DNA from: Spirochaetaceae bacterium
GTDB taxonomy: Bacteria > Spirochaetota > Spirochaetia > Treponematales > Breznakiellaceae
NCBI GenBank assembly: GCA_031281945.1
Contig: JAITER010000002.1
Location: forward strand, 1-36,913
Direction of reading: 5' to 3'
DNA length: 36,913 nt
Under the pieces are notes generated by a model. It was not told where the DNA came from, searched no databases, and worked only from the letters and a program-made list of their open reading frames with translations. Shown piece after piece: positions 7,733 to 15,576 of this stretch (its first letter is position 1; every line of letters begins with the position of its first letter). The position numbers and the translations under genes are program-made.

Positions 7733-9082
7733 ATGTCGCTATCAATACTTGCAATCGTTTTTTTACTTTCTCTTTTTGCGTCTATTATTTTAGGTTTGCC
7801 CATTGCTTTTTCGCTGATTCTTTCGGCTGTGGCAACCGGCCTTTGCATGGGAGGCAGCGCGACGAACCCTCAGATTATCGCGTTGCAGTTAATGCAGGGT
7901 TCTGACAGTGTAACGTTAATGGCGTTGCCGTTTTTCGTGCTCGCCGGCGAGTTCATGAACAAAGGCGGACTTACGCGCCGTATAATTGATTTTTGTGATA
8001 TTTTGGTCGGGCGTGTAAAGGGCGGTTTGGGTTATGTAACGATATTCGCTTGTTTGCTTTTTGCCAGCCTTGTAGGTTCGGCGGTGGCGAGCACTGCGGC
8101 TTTGGGCGCTATACTTATTCCTATGATGACTGATTCAGGGTATAACAGGGCGAAATCCGCAGGCCTGGTCGCCAGCGCAAACCTTGTGGCGCCGATTATG
8201 CCTCCTTCCGTCCCCATGATTATTTACGGCGCCACCGCCAGCGTATCAATAAACGCGCTCTTTCTTGGCGGCATAGCCCCGGCGGTTTACCTTACGATGA
8301 TTATGTGCGTGGTTTGGTTTTTTGTTTCGCGTAAAGACGGCGTAGTGTCAAAAAAACCAAAACCCACTTTAAAAGAAGCGGTAAAAATATTTCTTGACGG
8401 TCTTTGGGCGTTGCTTTTGCCGGTTATAGTGCTTGTAGGTCTTCGCGGCGGCATATTTACCGCAACTGAAGCGGGCGTTGTCGCCGTAGTTTACGCGATT
8501 CTTGTGGGTATATTTGTGTACCGCGAGCTTTCTCCCAAACTTCTTTTTAAGGGCCTGGTTTCCGGCGCGAAGATGTCCGCCGTGGTAATGTTCCTTGCGG
8601 CTACCGCGCAAGTCGCGGCTTATATGCTTACAATATCGAGGATTCCGCAAGTTATAACTGAATCCTTGGCCCCGCTTGTGGCCAACCCGATGTTGCTTAA
8701 CGTTGTTTTGCAGGTAATTATCATATTGATGGGCACCTGTGTTGACGTCGTTCCTACAATTTTAATAATGACCCCCATTATGTTGCCTTTGCTTAACGCC
8801 GCACACATAGATTTGGTTTACTTTGGCATAGTTTTTACGTTGGCCAACGTTTTAGGACTTACTTCACCGCCTGTCGGCCCCGTGTTAAACGTAGCTTGCG
8901 CCACCGGAAAAGTAAAAATGGAAGAAATTTTGCCTCCTGTAATCCCATATTATATTATTCAATGTATTTTAGTATTTGTGCTTATACTCTTCCCGGAAAC
9001 TATAACTTTACCGTTAAAGTGGATAGCCGGTTACGAAGTACTGCCAATGCCAAACATTATAACGGCTATATTCGGAAAATAG
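7733..9082 (+). CDS. dctM: TRAP transporter large permease (DctM family)
   Basis: 449 residues, near the family norm, and almost entirely hydrophobic with about 12 membrane segments. This is the sodium- or proton-coupled channel subunit. Conserved pieces include ALPFFVLAGEFMNKGGLTRR, GSAVASTAALGAILIPMM, LVAPIMPPSVPMIIYG and TSPPVGPVLNVA. It is the last gene of the operon and a strong terminator follows. It pairs with dctP and dctQ as a three-part binding-protein-dependent secondary transporter. Confidence 0.95.
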   Translation: MSLSILAIVFLLSLFASIILGLPIAFSLILSAVATGLCMGGSATNPQIIALQLMQGSDSVTLMALPFFVLAGEFMNKGGLTRRIIDFCDILVGRVKGGLGYVTIFACLLFASLVGSAVASTAALGAILIPMMTDSGYNRAKSAGLVASANLVAPIMPPSVPMIIYGATASVSINALFLGGIAPAVYLTMIMCVVWFFVSRKDGVVSKKPKPTLKEAVKIFLDGLWALLLPVIVLVGLRGGIFTATEAGVVAVVYAILVGIFVYRELSPKLLFKGLVSGAKMSAVVMFLAATAQVAAYMLTISRIPQVITESLAPLVANPMLLNVVLQVIIILMGTCVDVVPTILIMTPIMLPLLNAAHIDLVYFGIVFTLANVLGLTSPPVGPVLNVACATGKVKMEEILPPVIPYYIIQCILVFVLILFPETITLPLKWIAGYEVLPMPNIITAIFGK

Positions 9083-9095
9083 CCTGGTGAATAAA

Positions 9096-9125
9096 AAAAG
9101 CCCGCAAAAGCGGGCTTTTTTGTTT
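9096..9125 (+). terminator. Terminator of dctQM
   Basis: AAAAAAGCCCGC, a short AAAA loop, then GCGGGCTTTTTT. It is symmetrical and may work in both directions, which would also insulate the convergent tRNA-Thr. Confidence 0.9.
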
Positions 9126-9148
9126 TTGACGGAACATTCTATTGCAAT

Positions 9149-9221
9149 AGCCAAGGCGGGGAATCGAACCCCGGACCTGCGCATTACGAGTGCGCCGCTC
9201 TGCCAACTGAGCCACCTTGGC
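9149..9221 (-). tRNA. tRNA-Thr (anticodon CGT)
   Basis: Read on the minus strand, the acceptor arm GCCAAGG pairs with CCTTGGC. The D arm is GGCTC/GAGC, and the anticodon stem GCGCA/TGCGC surrounds the loop CTCGTAA. The T arm CGGGG/CCCCG carries TTCGATT. Anticodon CGT reads ACG codons (Thr). The 3' CCA is not encoded. The plus-strand frame over this region is not a gene. Confidence 0.95.
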
Positions 9222-9458
9222 GTTACTTGTAAAAGGAAGTTTATCTATCCCGCTCTAAAACTAAAGTTTTATAACTCTTTTTATTATAAAAAATTAGCGG
9301 TATAAAAACAAGCCTAATAAAAAATCCCGCCGCAAGCCGGCTGGATGTTGAAGATTTCTCCTGAAAAATTTTGCGTATACGGGGAATAAATCCCGCATAC
9401 ACAAGTTTTGCGTCCCAGATGGCGAGTGCGGTTAAATTCGCCTTCGCTTAATAAAAAA
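9222..9458. other. Intergenic region between tRNA-Thr and the acs terminator
   Basis: About 240 AT-rich bases upstream of tRNA-Thr and downstream of acsE. I see no gene and no copy of the dispersed repeats. Confidence 0.5.
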
Positions 9459-9486
9459 GCGCCGGGAATTCCCGGCGCCAAAAAAT
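9459..9486 (-). terminator. Terminator of the acs operon
   Basis: The perfect palindrome GCGCCGGGAATTCCCGGCGC at 9459-9478 is flanked by AAAAAA on the left and by AAAAAA on the right after CC. Read on the minus strand it ends in TTTTTT, just downstream of the acsE stop at 9523. Confidence 0.8.
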
Positions 9487-9522
9487 GGTGGTATTTTTTT
9501 AACCCGAAATAGGGGGAAAGTT

Positions 9523-10308
9523 TTATACTTCCAGAAAACTATCGGCAAACAAATTGTTGTCCATGATTATGTCCGCCGTGCGTATTGAGTGATTAAGTTG
9601 CGTTTCGCAGGGGTTTACTATGGCCGAAGTAAGCCCCGCGCCAATAGCCATAGCTATCATGATGGAATTTACTTGCGGACGCACCGCTTTGGGCATACCA
9701 TTGGATACATTGGAAAGCCCGCCGGAAGAATTAAACCCTTGCTCAGAAAGCCAGCGTATAAAATCTAGCACTTCTTTTTGTTTGTCCTGCATACCTTTAA
9801 TAACTATAAAAAGCGGATCGAACCAAAGATCAGATGCGTCCATACCAAGATTCATGCCGTGTTCAAGCATTTCCATGCAACAAGCCTGGCGTTCCTCTAT
9901 GTCTTTGGGAACGCCTTCTTTTGAACAAAGTGCTATAACAATGGCTTCGTTTGCGGCGGCTACGTCAATGTACTTTCTGCGCTCGCCGGCATCCGCTGAG
10001 TTTACAATAGGTTTTCCCTTGGAACGGTTGTAAACTTTAATGCCGCTTTCAATTTCGTCTATGTCTGCGGTGTCTAACGCTATAGGCACATTGTCAAAAT
10101 GGCTTTGAAGCAGTTGTATTCCCCAGGACATAAGCCCCTCGCTACCTTTGCGTTTCGGCCCTATGTTAAAATCAAGATAGGTCGCGCCTGCTTTAAGCTG
10201 TTTTTCGGCGCGCTCAAGGATGGGCTTTTCGTCCCTTTCATCCATCGCTTTCTTGATTGAGGGGGCGATACAGTGAATGTTTTCACCAATCATAATAAAT
10301 TTTGCCAT
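9523..10308 (-). CDS. acsE: Methyl-THF:corrinoid iron-sulfur protein methyltransferase
   Basis: 261 residues, the size of the Moorella enzyme. It moves the methyl group of 5-methyl-tetrahydrofolate to the cobalt of the AcsCD protein in the Wood-Ljungdahl pathway. It has the pterin-binding TIM barrel signatures: GATYLDFNIGP near 41-51, ALDTADIDEIESG with Asp79, Asn103 in VNSADAG, Asp164-Pro165, and GLSNVS at 197-202 with Asn200, the counterpart of the catalytic Asn199 in Moorella. AGGAG stands just before the ATG. It is third in the acsD-acsC-acsE operon. MetH-like and MtgA-like methyltransferases share the fold, but the neighbours fix the assignment. Confidence 0.93.
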   Translation of the reverse strand: MAKFIMIGENIHCIAPSIKKAMDERDEKPILERAEKQLKAGATYLDFNIGPKRKGSEGLMSWGIQLLQSHFDNVPIALDTADIDEIESGIKVYNRSKGKPIVNSADAGERRKYIDVAAANEAIVIALCSKEGVPKDIEERQACCMEMLEHGMNLGMDASDLWFDPLFIVIKGMQDKQKEVLDFIRWLSEQGFNSSGGLSNVSNGMPKAVRPQVNSIMIAMAIGAGLTSAIVNPCETQLNHSIRTADIIMDNNLFADSFLEV

Positions 10309-10343
10309 ACATTTCTCCTAAATTTTTTTTGCAACTTAAAACA

Positions 10344-10390
10344 AAATGGACGGCTAAACATGGTGAAAACAAAAATGGAGCCGCCCATTT
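10344..10390 (-). other. Intercistronic hairpin between acsC and acsE
   Basis: AAATGGACGGCT at 10344-10355 pairs with AGCCGCCCATTT at 10379-10390 with one mismatch. On the minus strand it is followed by TTGTTTTAAG, so it may be a partial terminator or an mRNA processing or stability site that sets acsE below acsDC. Confidence 0.55.
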
Positions 10391-10404
10391 GTTATATTTA
10401 AAAA

Positions 10405-11784
10405 TTACGCGGCGCTTTTAAAATCCTTTAAGAATTTTACAAGCCCAACCGCTTCGTTCGGGCCTACGATAATTTTCCAGCCCGGCAACGCTTCTTCCAG
10501 TTCTCCCTTTAACACAGCCACTTTACCAGGAAGCACTAAAACCTGATTTTTGCATTTATCGCCGCAGTGTTCTTTTATATATTTGGCGACTGAACCTGCC
10601 GTAAGTTTTCCGGCGGCCCACGCCGTAAGCACGGAATACCCGCCCGCATCGGAAATAATTAGATTCGCCGGTATGCCGGATCTTTCTATTTCGCCTGCCA
10701 CGATAAAATATGTAAGCGCAAAATCTACAGTTGTAAGATTTATAGCGTCCGCGTTTGCGTTGTTGAACGGGTAAACGCCGGGTTCCTGGCGCATCGGTTT
10801 TTGCGGGTCTGTATAAAGGTTTTGCCTAAGGCCGAAAATTGGGTTTGCTATTGCATAGTTCATTCGGCTAAGCAACACTATCGATCCGTACTTCACCGTA
10901 AAAAGAGAAGCAAGAGCCACTTCGCATTCGTGGTTGCCGCCTGAAAGTTTTCCTATGTTTATAAGCGAAGGATAACCGAAAGTGCGGTCTTGGTCTTTTA
11001 ACGCGGCTCTGCGAATCTGTACGGCGTTGGCGAAAGCGTCTTTTATGGAAACAGTTCCCACATCCAGAATAAGGTTTTTGTTGCCGGCGGCTTCAATTTT
11101 GGCGACTGTGTCGTAAAGAGCGTCCAAATCTTTGGCGCCTACCCCCAAAACAACGCCCGCATCCTTCGCAAGTTTGCTAAAATCTGCAAAATTACTTTCG
11201 TTGGCGCCGTTTAGAATTGGCTTTACGTCTTTTGTAAGGTTGAGCGCTTCAGTAGCCGCCGCAACATCGCTTACCGAAAGAATAAGCAACCGCGCCGCCT
11301 TGGAGCCGGATTTTGCGTCCGGGTTTTCCGGCATTGCCAGAGCGTCTTTGGCTTTTTTTACGGCATTTAAAAAAGCCGCTTTGTCGCCGGTAAATTCAAC
11401 GTTAATTACTTCGGTGTACATACGCTCGCCTATGCGTAAATAATCAACTTCTTTTGCTTCGGCTAAAACCGCTTCCGCATTGTCCGCATTGACGTTTACA
11501 CCGTATAAGGTTTTGGAAACGTATGTTTTTTCGTGCCTGTAAAGAACAGTCTCTCCGCCAAGCGTATATTCTCCAATTCCGGCGCCAGCCTTGATGGTCT
11601 TCATTGGAGGCGCGGAAGCTTCGCTTAATTTGGCCAAGTCTTCCGGTTTAATGTTCGGGCACTTGTCTATTGAAAGTTTGCCGGCGGCTACATCCATGCA
11701 GAAAGCCATGCAAGTGGGCTTTCCGCAAGCTTTACAGTTGTTTTTTGGTGTGAATTTGAAATAATCTAGTCCTTTTAATGCCAT
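10405..11784 (-). CDS. acsC: Corrinoid iron-sulfur protein large (gamma) subunit
   Basis: 459 residues, usual for the family. With AcsD it carries the cobamide that takes a methyl group from AcsE and gives it to acetyl-CoA synthase. The N-terminal 4Fe-4S cluster ligands are clear: Cys17, Cys20, Cys25 and Cys42 in CX2CX4CX16C spacing. Cys29 is an extra. A TIM barrel and a C-terminal cobamide-binding domain (ISDAGGYSVLTAWAAGKL) follow. The ribosome binding site is AAGGAGG. It begins 15 nt after acsD. No frameshift or missing ligand is seen. Confidence 0.95.
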   Translation of the reverse strand: MALKGLDYFKFTPKNNCKACGKPTCMAFCMDVAAGKLSIDKCPNIKPEDLAKLSEASAPPMKTIKAGAGIGEYTLGGETVLYRHEKTYVSKTLYGVNVNADNAEAVLAEAKEVDYLRIGERMYTEVINVEFTGDKAAFLNAVKKAKDALAMPENPDAKSGSKAARLLILSVSDVAAATEALNLTKDVKPILNGANESNFADFSKLAKDAGVVLGVGAKDLDALYDTVAKIEAAGNKNLILDVGTVSIKDAFANAVQIRRAALKDQDRTFGYPSLINIGKLSGGNHECEVALASLFTVKYGSIVLLSRMNYAIANPIFGLRQNLYTDPQKPMRQEPGVYPFNNANADAINLTTVDFALTYFIVAGEIERSGIPANLIISDAGGYSVLTAWAAGKLTAGSVAKYIKEHCGDKCKNQVLVLPGKVAVLKGELEEALPGWKIIVGPNEAVGLVKFLKDFKSAA

Positions 11785-11799
11785 AGTTCCTCCTTAAAA

Positions 11800-12744
11800 T
11801 TATACCAGGGCGGCTATTAGATTGGATATTGTTTCTATTGATTTGGGATGACGCAGAATTACAGCGTTTGCGCCGGACGCCAAAAGCGCCGATGCGGTGG
11901 TTATTTCCATGTCTATACCACGCTGTTCCTGCGGGCCCCAGCCTTTGGGAGCGTCCGCTTCCGCCGTTACAGATTCTTTTACGCCCCAGGCTTCCTGCCC
12001 TGCCGGAGCTACAATTGGTATTTGCAAGAAAGAATCGTTTTGCACAAGCGCCGCCGCCTTAATTCTGTCCATGGTGGAAACGAGATACTCAAAACCGTAA
12101 CCCGCCGCCGCCTGGCCTACATTCATTACAACGTTGTCCAGTTCTATGCCGGACTGTTTAATCACCGTGTTCAACTGCTTTGCGAGGTTTAAGTCTACGG
12201 CGGATTCCGCGCCTATTTTACCTTTGTACGCCTGAACTACGCCGACGGCGATTTGTTTGTAGTCGCCTTCTTTCGCCGAAAGGAAAAGCACGTTTTTTCC
12301 TTCCAGAGCTTCCGCTATCTTGTTGAATAACTGAACGTCTTTTTCTTCGTTTTTGCAACCCTGAATAACAAGCGGAATATCAATCGCGTCCGCGACTTCT
12401 TTGGCAAGCTTTACGCAGTTTTCTACCGGAACGTTTTCGCCGTTAGGGTCCGCGCTTTCCAGGTACAAAGATATAAAACTAACTCCCTTGGCCGCCGCCG
12501 CCTTTTTGGCTACTTCGGCTATCGAAACCGCCCCCTCGTAAAACTTGGCAAGCATAGGCAAATCCCTGTTTGGGCCTTTGTCCGAAATCTCCACACCCAC
12601 AACCGGCTGGTTTTTGATAGGCTCGTCAAAACTATAAAGAGGATATACGTTTTCTCCTCCAAGTTTTATAGCTTTGTCGCCAGTTCCCACAGTTACTTCC
12701 TTGATTGAAGCATTAAATTTTTGCGGAACACGTTTGAATGGCAT
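11800..12744 (-). CDS. acsD: Corrinoid iron-sulfur protein small (delta) subunit
   Basis: 314 residues, the expected size. It is the partner of AcsC in the methyl-carrying corrinoid protein and has a TIM-barrel fold without metal ligands. Family stretches include KLGGENVYPLYSFDEP near the start, GVEISDKGP, the ESADPNGENVPVENCVKL segment, and the ILRHPKSIETISNLI ending. AAAAGGAGA precedes the ATG, and a promoter lies about 36 nt upstream. It is first in the operon. The other pathway genes (acsA, acsB, cooC) are not in this window. Confidence 0.94.
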   Translation of the reverse strand: MPFKRVPQKFNASIKEVTVGTGDKAIKLGGENVYPLYSFDEPIKNQPVVGVEISDKGPNRDLPMLAKFYEGAVSIAEVAKKAAAAKGVSFISLYLESADPNGENVPVENCVKLAKEVADAIDIPLVIQGCKNEEKDVQLFNKIAEALEGKNVLFLSAKEGDYKQIAVGVVQAYKGKIGAESAVDLNLAKQLNTVIKQSGIELDNVVMNVGQAAAGYGFEYLVSTMDRIKAAALVQNDSFLQIPIVAPAGQEAWGVKESVTAEADAPKGWGPQEQRGIDMEITTASALLASGANAVILRHPKSIETISNLIAALV

Positions 12745-12779
12745 ACTATATTCTCCTTTTAAATTTGGATATTTGTACT

Positions 12780-12809
12780 ATTATCACATACGTTTAGGGG
12801 AATAGTCAA
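12780..12809 (-). promoter_or_regulatory. Promoter of the acsDCE operon
   Basis: On the minus strand, TTGACT (12809-12804), an 18-nt spacer and GATAAT (12785-12780), with TGT before the -10. The distance to the acsD ATG fits. Confidence 0.65.
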
Positions 12810-12989
12810 TAAATTGTTAAAAAATCTTTATTGAAACCGCTTTTTAGCTCCGCTTGTTAGCGTTTATCACTCTCGCAACCGGTTCTCCATTTAAAAACAA
12901 AAGGAACCCCGTAATCCCAACCTTTTCCTTCGCGGCAACCGGTCTTCCAGTTTCCGGCCTTTGGACTCACCGTCCCTAAAAAATCCCCG

Positions 12990-13199
12990 GTAACGCCAAC
13001 ACCGGAACTCGCAGGCGGAAGGCTTATCCTGATTGAACAGGGCGGCGGCCTGAAAAATGACGGCGTTGAAAAACAGGCCGCCATCCGCAATCTTTTGATG
13101 CGGCGCGGCCATATCAAAAAACGCTTCCCTATAGTTGCGGCGGAAAATCCGGCTTTTAATCAGCCCGCAAATTACAGGAAGATGCTGGACTTATTTTAA
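12990..13199 (+). pseudogene. Unrecognised 3' gene remnant
   Basis: A frame with protein-like composition but no start ends at the TAA at 13197. It contains RLILIEQGGGLKNDGVEKQ, AAIRNLLMRRGHIKKRF and a closing NQPANYRKMLDLF. The frame is closed by a stop about 90 nt upstream of 12990 and I cannot find an N-terminal half. I do not recognise the family. It lies just 5' of a degenerate three-hairpin element and of the attC-like site at 13350, so it could be a decayed cassette gene. Confidence 0.35.
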
Positions 13200-13204
13200 T
13201 AACG

Positions 13205-13332
13205 CGGCTGGTTGCAGAATAAATCTTGCGGAATGAACACCGTTTGCTGTTTTTTAGCGGTTGCCGGCCAAGCCATGTATGGGCGGCGCGCTTGGCTTGC
13301 GGAAACTGAAATTTCTGAACAACCTTATTATT
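13205..13332 (-). repeat. Three-hairpin element, copy B (degenerate)
   Basis: The CTTGCGGAAT segment, TTTTTTAGCGGTTG and the closing GAAACTGAAATTTCTGAACAAC are shared with other copies in the same orientation. An extra inner hairpin (CCAAGCC with GGCTTG) lies in the middle. The GTCCA end is not recognisable. Confidence 0.5.
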
Positions 13333-13349
13333 TGAAAAACAAGAATACC

Positions 13350-13525
13350 GCATAATATGACTGTATGCGCTATAGTTGCCAGTAGGAGGTCCGTTTTCCA
13401 TTTGAATATGTAGCCCCATTCCGCCGCATTTTTTATCTCTAGCCGCGCGCTTACTGCGGCAAGCGATGTTGCGCAAAGCCATTATTCGGGCCGCTAAACC
13501 GCCTCGTACAGCTGGGATGTTATGC
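13350..13525 (+). other. attC-like integron recombination site 1
   Basis: GCATAAT at 13350-13356 faces GTTATGC at 13519-13525, six of seven bases complementary, as R'' and R' core boxes do. Inner CTGTA and TACAG could pair as L boxes. The interior carries GCGCAAAGCCATT, shared with sites 2, 3 and 4. An AT-rich gene starts 68 nt after the GTT box, as in cassette arrays. Confidence 0.55.
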
Positions 13526-13592
13526 GATATTTCGTCAAAATAGTTGACGAATATAAAAAATTGGTTTAGAGTAAAAGATTAATGAGTAAATT

Positions 13593-14658
13593 ATGTATAG
13601 ACCTTCAAAACAAGAATTAATAAGATTCTCGGCGAATTGTAAAGGCGATAAAATTTTCACGGCGCACGCTCGGTTGCTTCAATCGAAATGGCGGGAGAAG
13701 AAAGGTTATCCAAAGGGTATGTCGAATCGTGGTAATTGTTATGGTAACTACGTTGAAAGCGAGTATGCTTTGAAGCACAAAGTAAATTTTTTAACTGATA
13801 ATATAAAATCTTTTGTTAAAGAGCAGTTGCCAAAGTTAGCGAAAACTCCTGTTTTCCATACTAAAAGATTTTTTACAAACTTACTTTCATCGCAACCGTT
13901 ATGTTTTAATATATTTTGTGAATTAAAAGATCATTTGGAAATAGCAACAAAAATATTTATAGAATTATTTCCTGAATTGAATATAGGTAAAATAACAAAA
14001 ATCGAATTTGAGTACTCATTAGGACGAAGGGATAAAAAATTTACGCATGACAACACGGCTTTTGATGTTTTTATTGAGTATTTGAAAGAAAATACTGGCA
14101 AAAAATCATTTTTGGGAATTGAAGTAAAATATACCGAAAGCTTGAATGAGGGTAAACAGAAAAAAATTGATAAATGGGATAAGCCTAGATATGAAGAATT
14201 GACCCGAAAGAGTAAAATAGAGTTGTTCGGAAACCTCAAGTTTCCGAACAACTTCCGCTTGAAAACGCAAAATGCGTAGCGTTTTGCAAGACTTGGGCGA
14301 CAACCAACCGGGTTGGCGAACAAGTCCAATGTTTAAATTAGATTCAGTTGATGAATATAAAAATCCTAAATTATGGCAAATATGGAGAGACCATTTATTG
14401 TCAATTTCAATGATAAAAAAATACAATGAATTTGGTGAATATGACGATGGATATTTTATATATCTTTATCCATCACAAAATACTGAATGTAGAGATGGAA
14501 TAAATAAATATAAAAACTACTTAAATAATACTCATAATGTATTAGAAATTTATTTGGAAGATATAATTGCAAAAATAAGGATGAATATTGAAGATGATTG
14601 GACAAAGGAATTGTCAGATTGGGCGAATGAATTATCAGAAAGATATATTGGAAAATAA
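13593..14658 (+). pseudogene. PGN_0703-type restriction endonuclease gene split by a 112-bp element
   Basis: The 5' part (13593-14216) encodes 208 residues and the 3' part (14329-14658) another 109, in a different frame. Between them lies copy C of the three-hairpin element, which adds an in-frame TAG at 14277 and a +1 shift. Removing 14217-14328 gives one 317-residue frame reading TRKSK-MFKLDS across the join. The restored protein has the PD-(D/E)XK nuclease pattern of the PGN_0703 family: NLLSSQPLCFN, Asp158 in TAFDVF, then Glu177 and Lys179 in GIEVKY, and QIWRDHLL after the join. The gene is AT-rich compared with flanking chromosomal genes. It lies between attC-like sites 1 and 2. Family assignment is from motifs; the natural target is unknown. 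Confidence 0.8.
14217..14328 (+). repeat. Three-hairpin element, copy C (inside a gene)
   Basis: 112 bp. Hairpin 1 is GTTGTTCGGAAAC (14222-14234) with GTTTCCGAACAAC (14240-14252). Hairpin 2 is GCAAAATGC with GCGTTTTGC (14267-14287). Hairpin 3 has GACTTG (14290) with CAAGTC (14321) around CAACC/GGTTG. The ends are ATAGAGTTG and AAGTCCA. No target duplication longer than one A is needed to explain the join. Confidence 0.9.
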
Positions 14659-14673
14659 AACAAGGGGCGTTTC

Positions 14674-14857
14674 CCATAACAGGACTGTTTCCGCTTGACG
14701 GCCGGTTGGCTGTCTGCGGCCTCACCTCCCACGCCAGCCTTCACCCGCAGTTTGCCAGCTCCGGTCGCGCTTCCTTACGGTAGGCGGGGCCGCGCAAAGC
14801 CATTGTCCGGGACGGCAAAACCACTGTAAAACGCTATAAACCGCCGGAACGTTTGCC
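14674..14857 (+). other. attC-like integron recombination site 2
   Basis: CCATAAC at 14674-14680 opens the site 16 nt after the stop of the broken nuclease gene, and GTTTGCC at 14851 closes it. The 3' part CGCCGGAACGTTTG matches site 4 (GCGCCGGAACGTTAGGC on its own strand). The interior GCGCAAAGCCATTGTCCGG is shared with sites 1, 3 and 4. The core boxes are less complementary than in sites 1 and 5. Confidence 0.55.
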
Positions 14858-15206
14858 GTCAACGGTTGCGGTAAAACACGCGGGAACTGTAACGGCGGAA
14901 TTTACGAAGCGAAACAAAAGGCTAAAACGCTGTTTCGTAGCTTTATGCGGTTTTTAAAAAAAGAACGCCGTTTTTTAATTTTCGCCTAATTTCAAGGCGT
15001 AAAGCGCAATGAAAAGCATAAATCGCCCTGAGTAAAACACAAACTCATTTGACTATTTTTCCGGCTTTTTTTAAATTGATAAACAGGGTTGTATTTTATT
15101 AAAACGTGCGTTTATATAGGTTTTTTGACCTTAAAATTTATAAAATGGGGGAAATAGTTTTGTTGTTTATTATTTTAAAAGTTGGATTCGCGGGGGATTA
15201 TTAAAA
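14858..15206. other. Intergenic region after the cassette
   Basis: About 350 bases with no convincing frame. The left third is GC-richer, with short decayed inverted repeats. The right third is very AT-rich and is the leader of the gene at 15207. No copy of the three-hairpin family is seen. Confidence 0.5.
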
Positions 15207-15563
15207 ATGTCTAGAAAAAGAAAGCAGTTTATGCTTACGTCCGATACTTTTTCGTTGGACGCTTTAGCCGAAGAAGACGAGTCTTATTTCGCCGGAGCTT
15301 CCGCTTCCGTGGAGGATGAGGTTTTCAAGAATTTGTGTATAAAAGAAATCCATGAGGGGCTGGCCGCCCTTCCCGCCGCGCAACAGGAAGTTTTAAACAT
15401 GATTTTTGGGTTAAACGGCCGGGAGAATCACTCTTTACAGGAAGTGGCCTGGCATTTTGGGAAAAATTGCAGTTGGGCTTTTATTACCACGCGCCAGGCG
15501 TTGCGCCGGCTTCGTTCTGAATGCGGGAATCGTCTGGAAGGTTTTTTAGGCCCTGTAGCTTGA
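15207..15563 (+). CDS. Sigma-70 region-4-like DNA-binding protein
   Basis: 118 residues. The segment from about residue 50 to 105 reads LPAAQQEVLNMIFGLNGRE and then SLQEVAWHFGKNCSWAFITT followed by ALRRLRS. This matches the layout of sigma region 4 (LP..E..VL...FG, then a helix-turn-helix, then ALRKLR). Regions 1-3 are absent and the N-terminal 45 residues are acidic. In the recognition helix the usual R-x-R-I-R-Q is replaced by CSWAFITTRQ, so -35 recognition is uncertain. It may be an anti-sigma-like or accessory regulator. It is followed 13 nt later by a P-loop gene, probably in one operon. Start: ATG with GGGGGA about 8 nt upstream. Confidence 0.65.
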   Translation: MSRKRKQFMLTSDTFSLDALAEEDESYFAGASASVEDEVFKNLCIKEIHEGLAALPAAQQEVLNMIFGLNGRENHSLQEVAWHFGKNCSWAFITTRQALRRLRSECGNRLEGFLGPVA

Positions 15564-15576
15564 ATATTTTTTCGCG

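Noticed and set aside
9087-9305. Plus-strand frame over the tRNA-Thr gene
   Set aside because: It reads through a terminator and the antisense of a tRNA and has no independent coding signal.
12857-13117. Two overlapping minus-strand frames upstream of acsD
   Set aside because: Both overlap the plus-strand remnant ending at 13199. Neither has a ribosome binding site or a recognisable motif.
13156-13482. Minus-strand 108-codon frame
   Set aside because: It runs through repeat copy B and attC-like site 1, so it is an accident of repeats.
14272-14658. A separate gene starting at 14272
   Set aside because: Its first 19 codons are repeat sequence, and the rest is the 3' part of the split nuclease gene.
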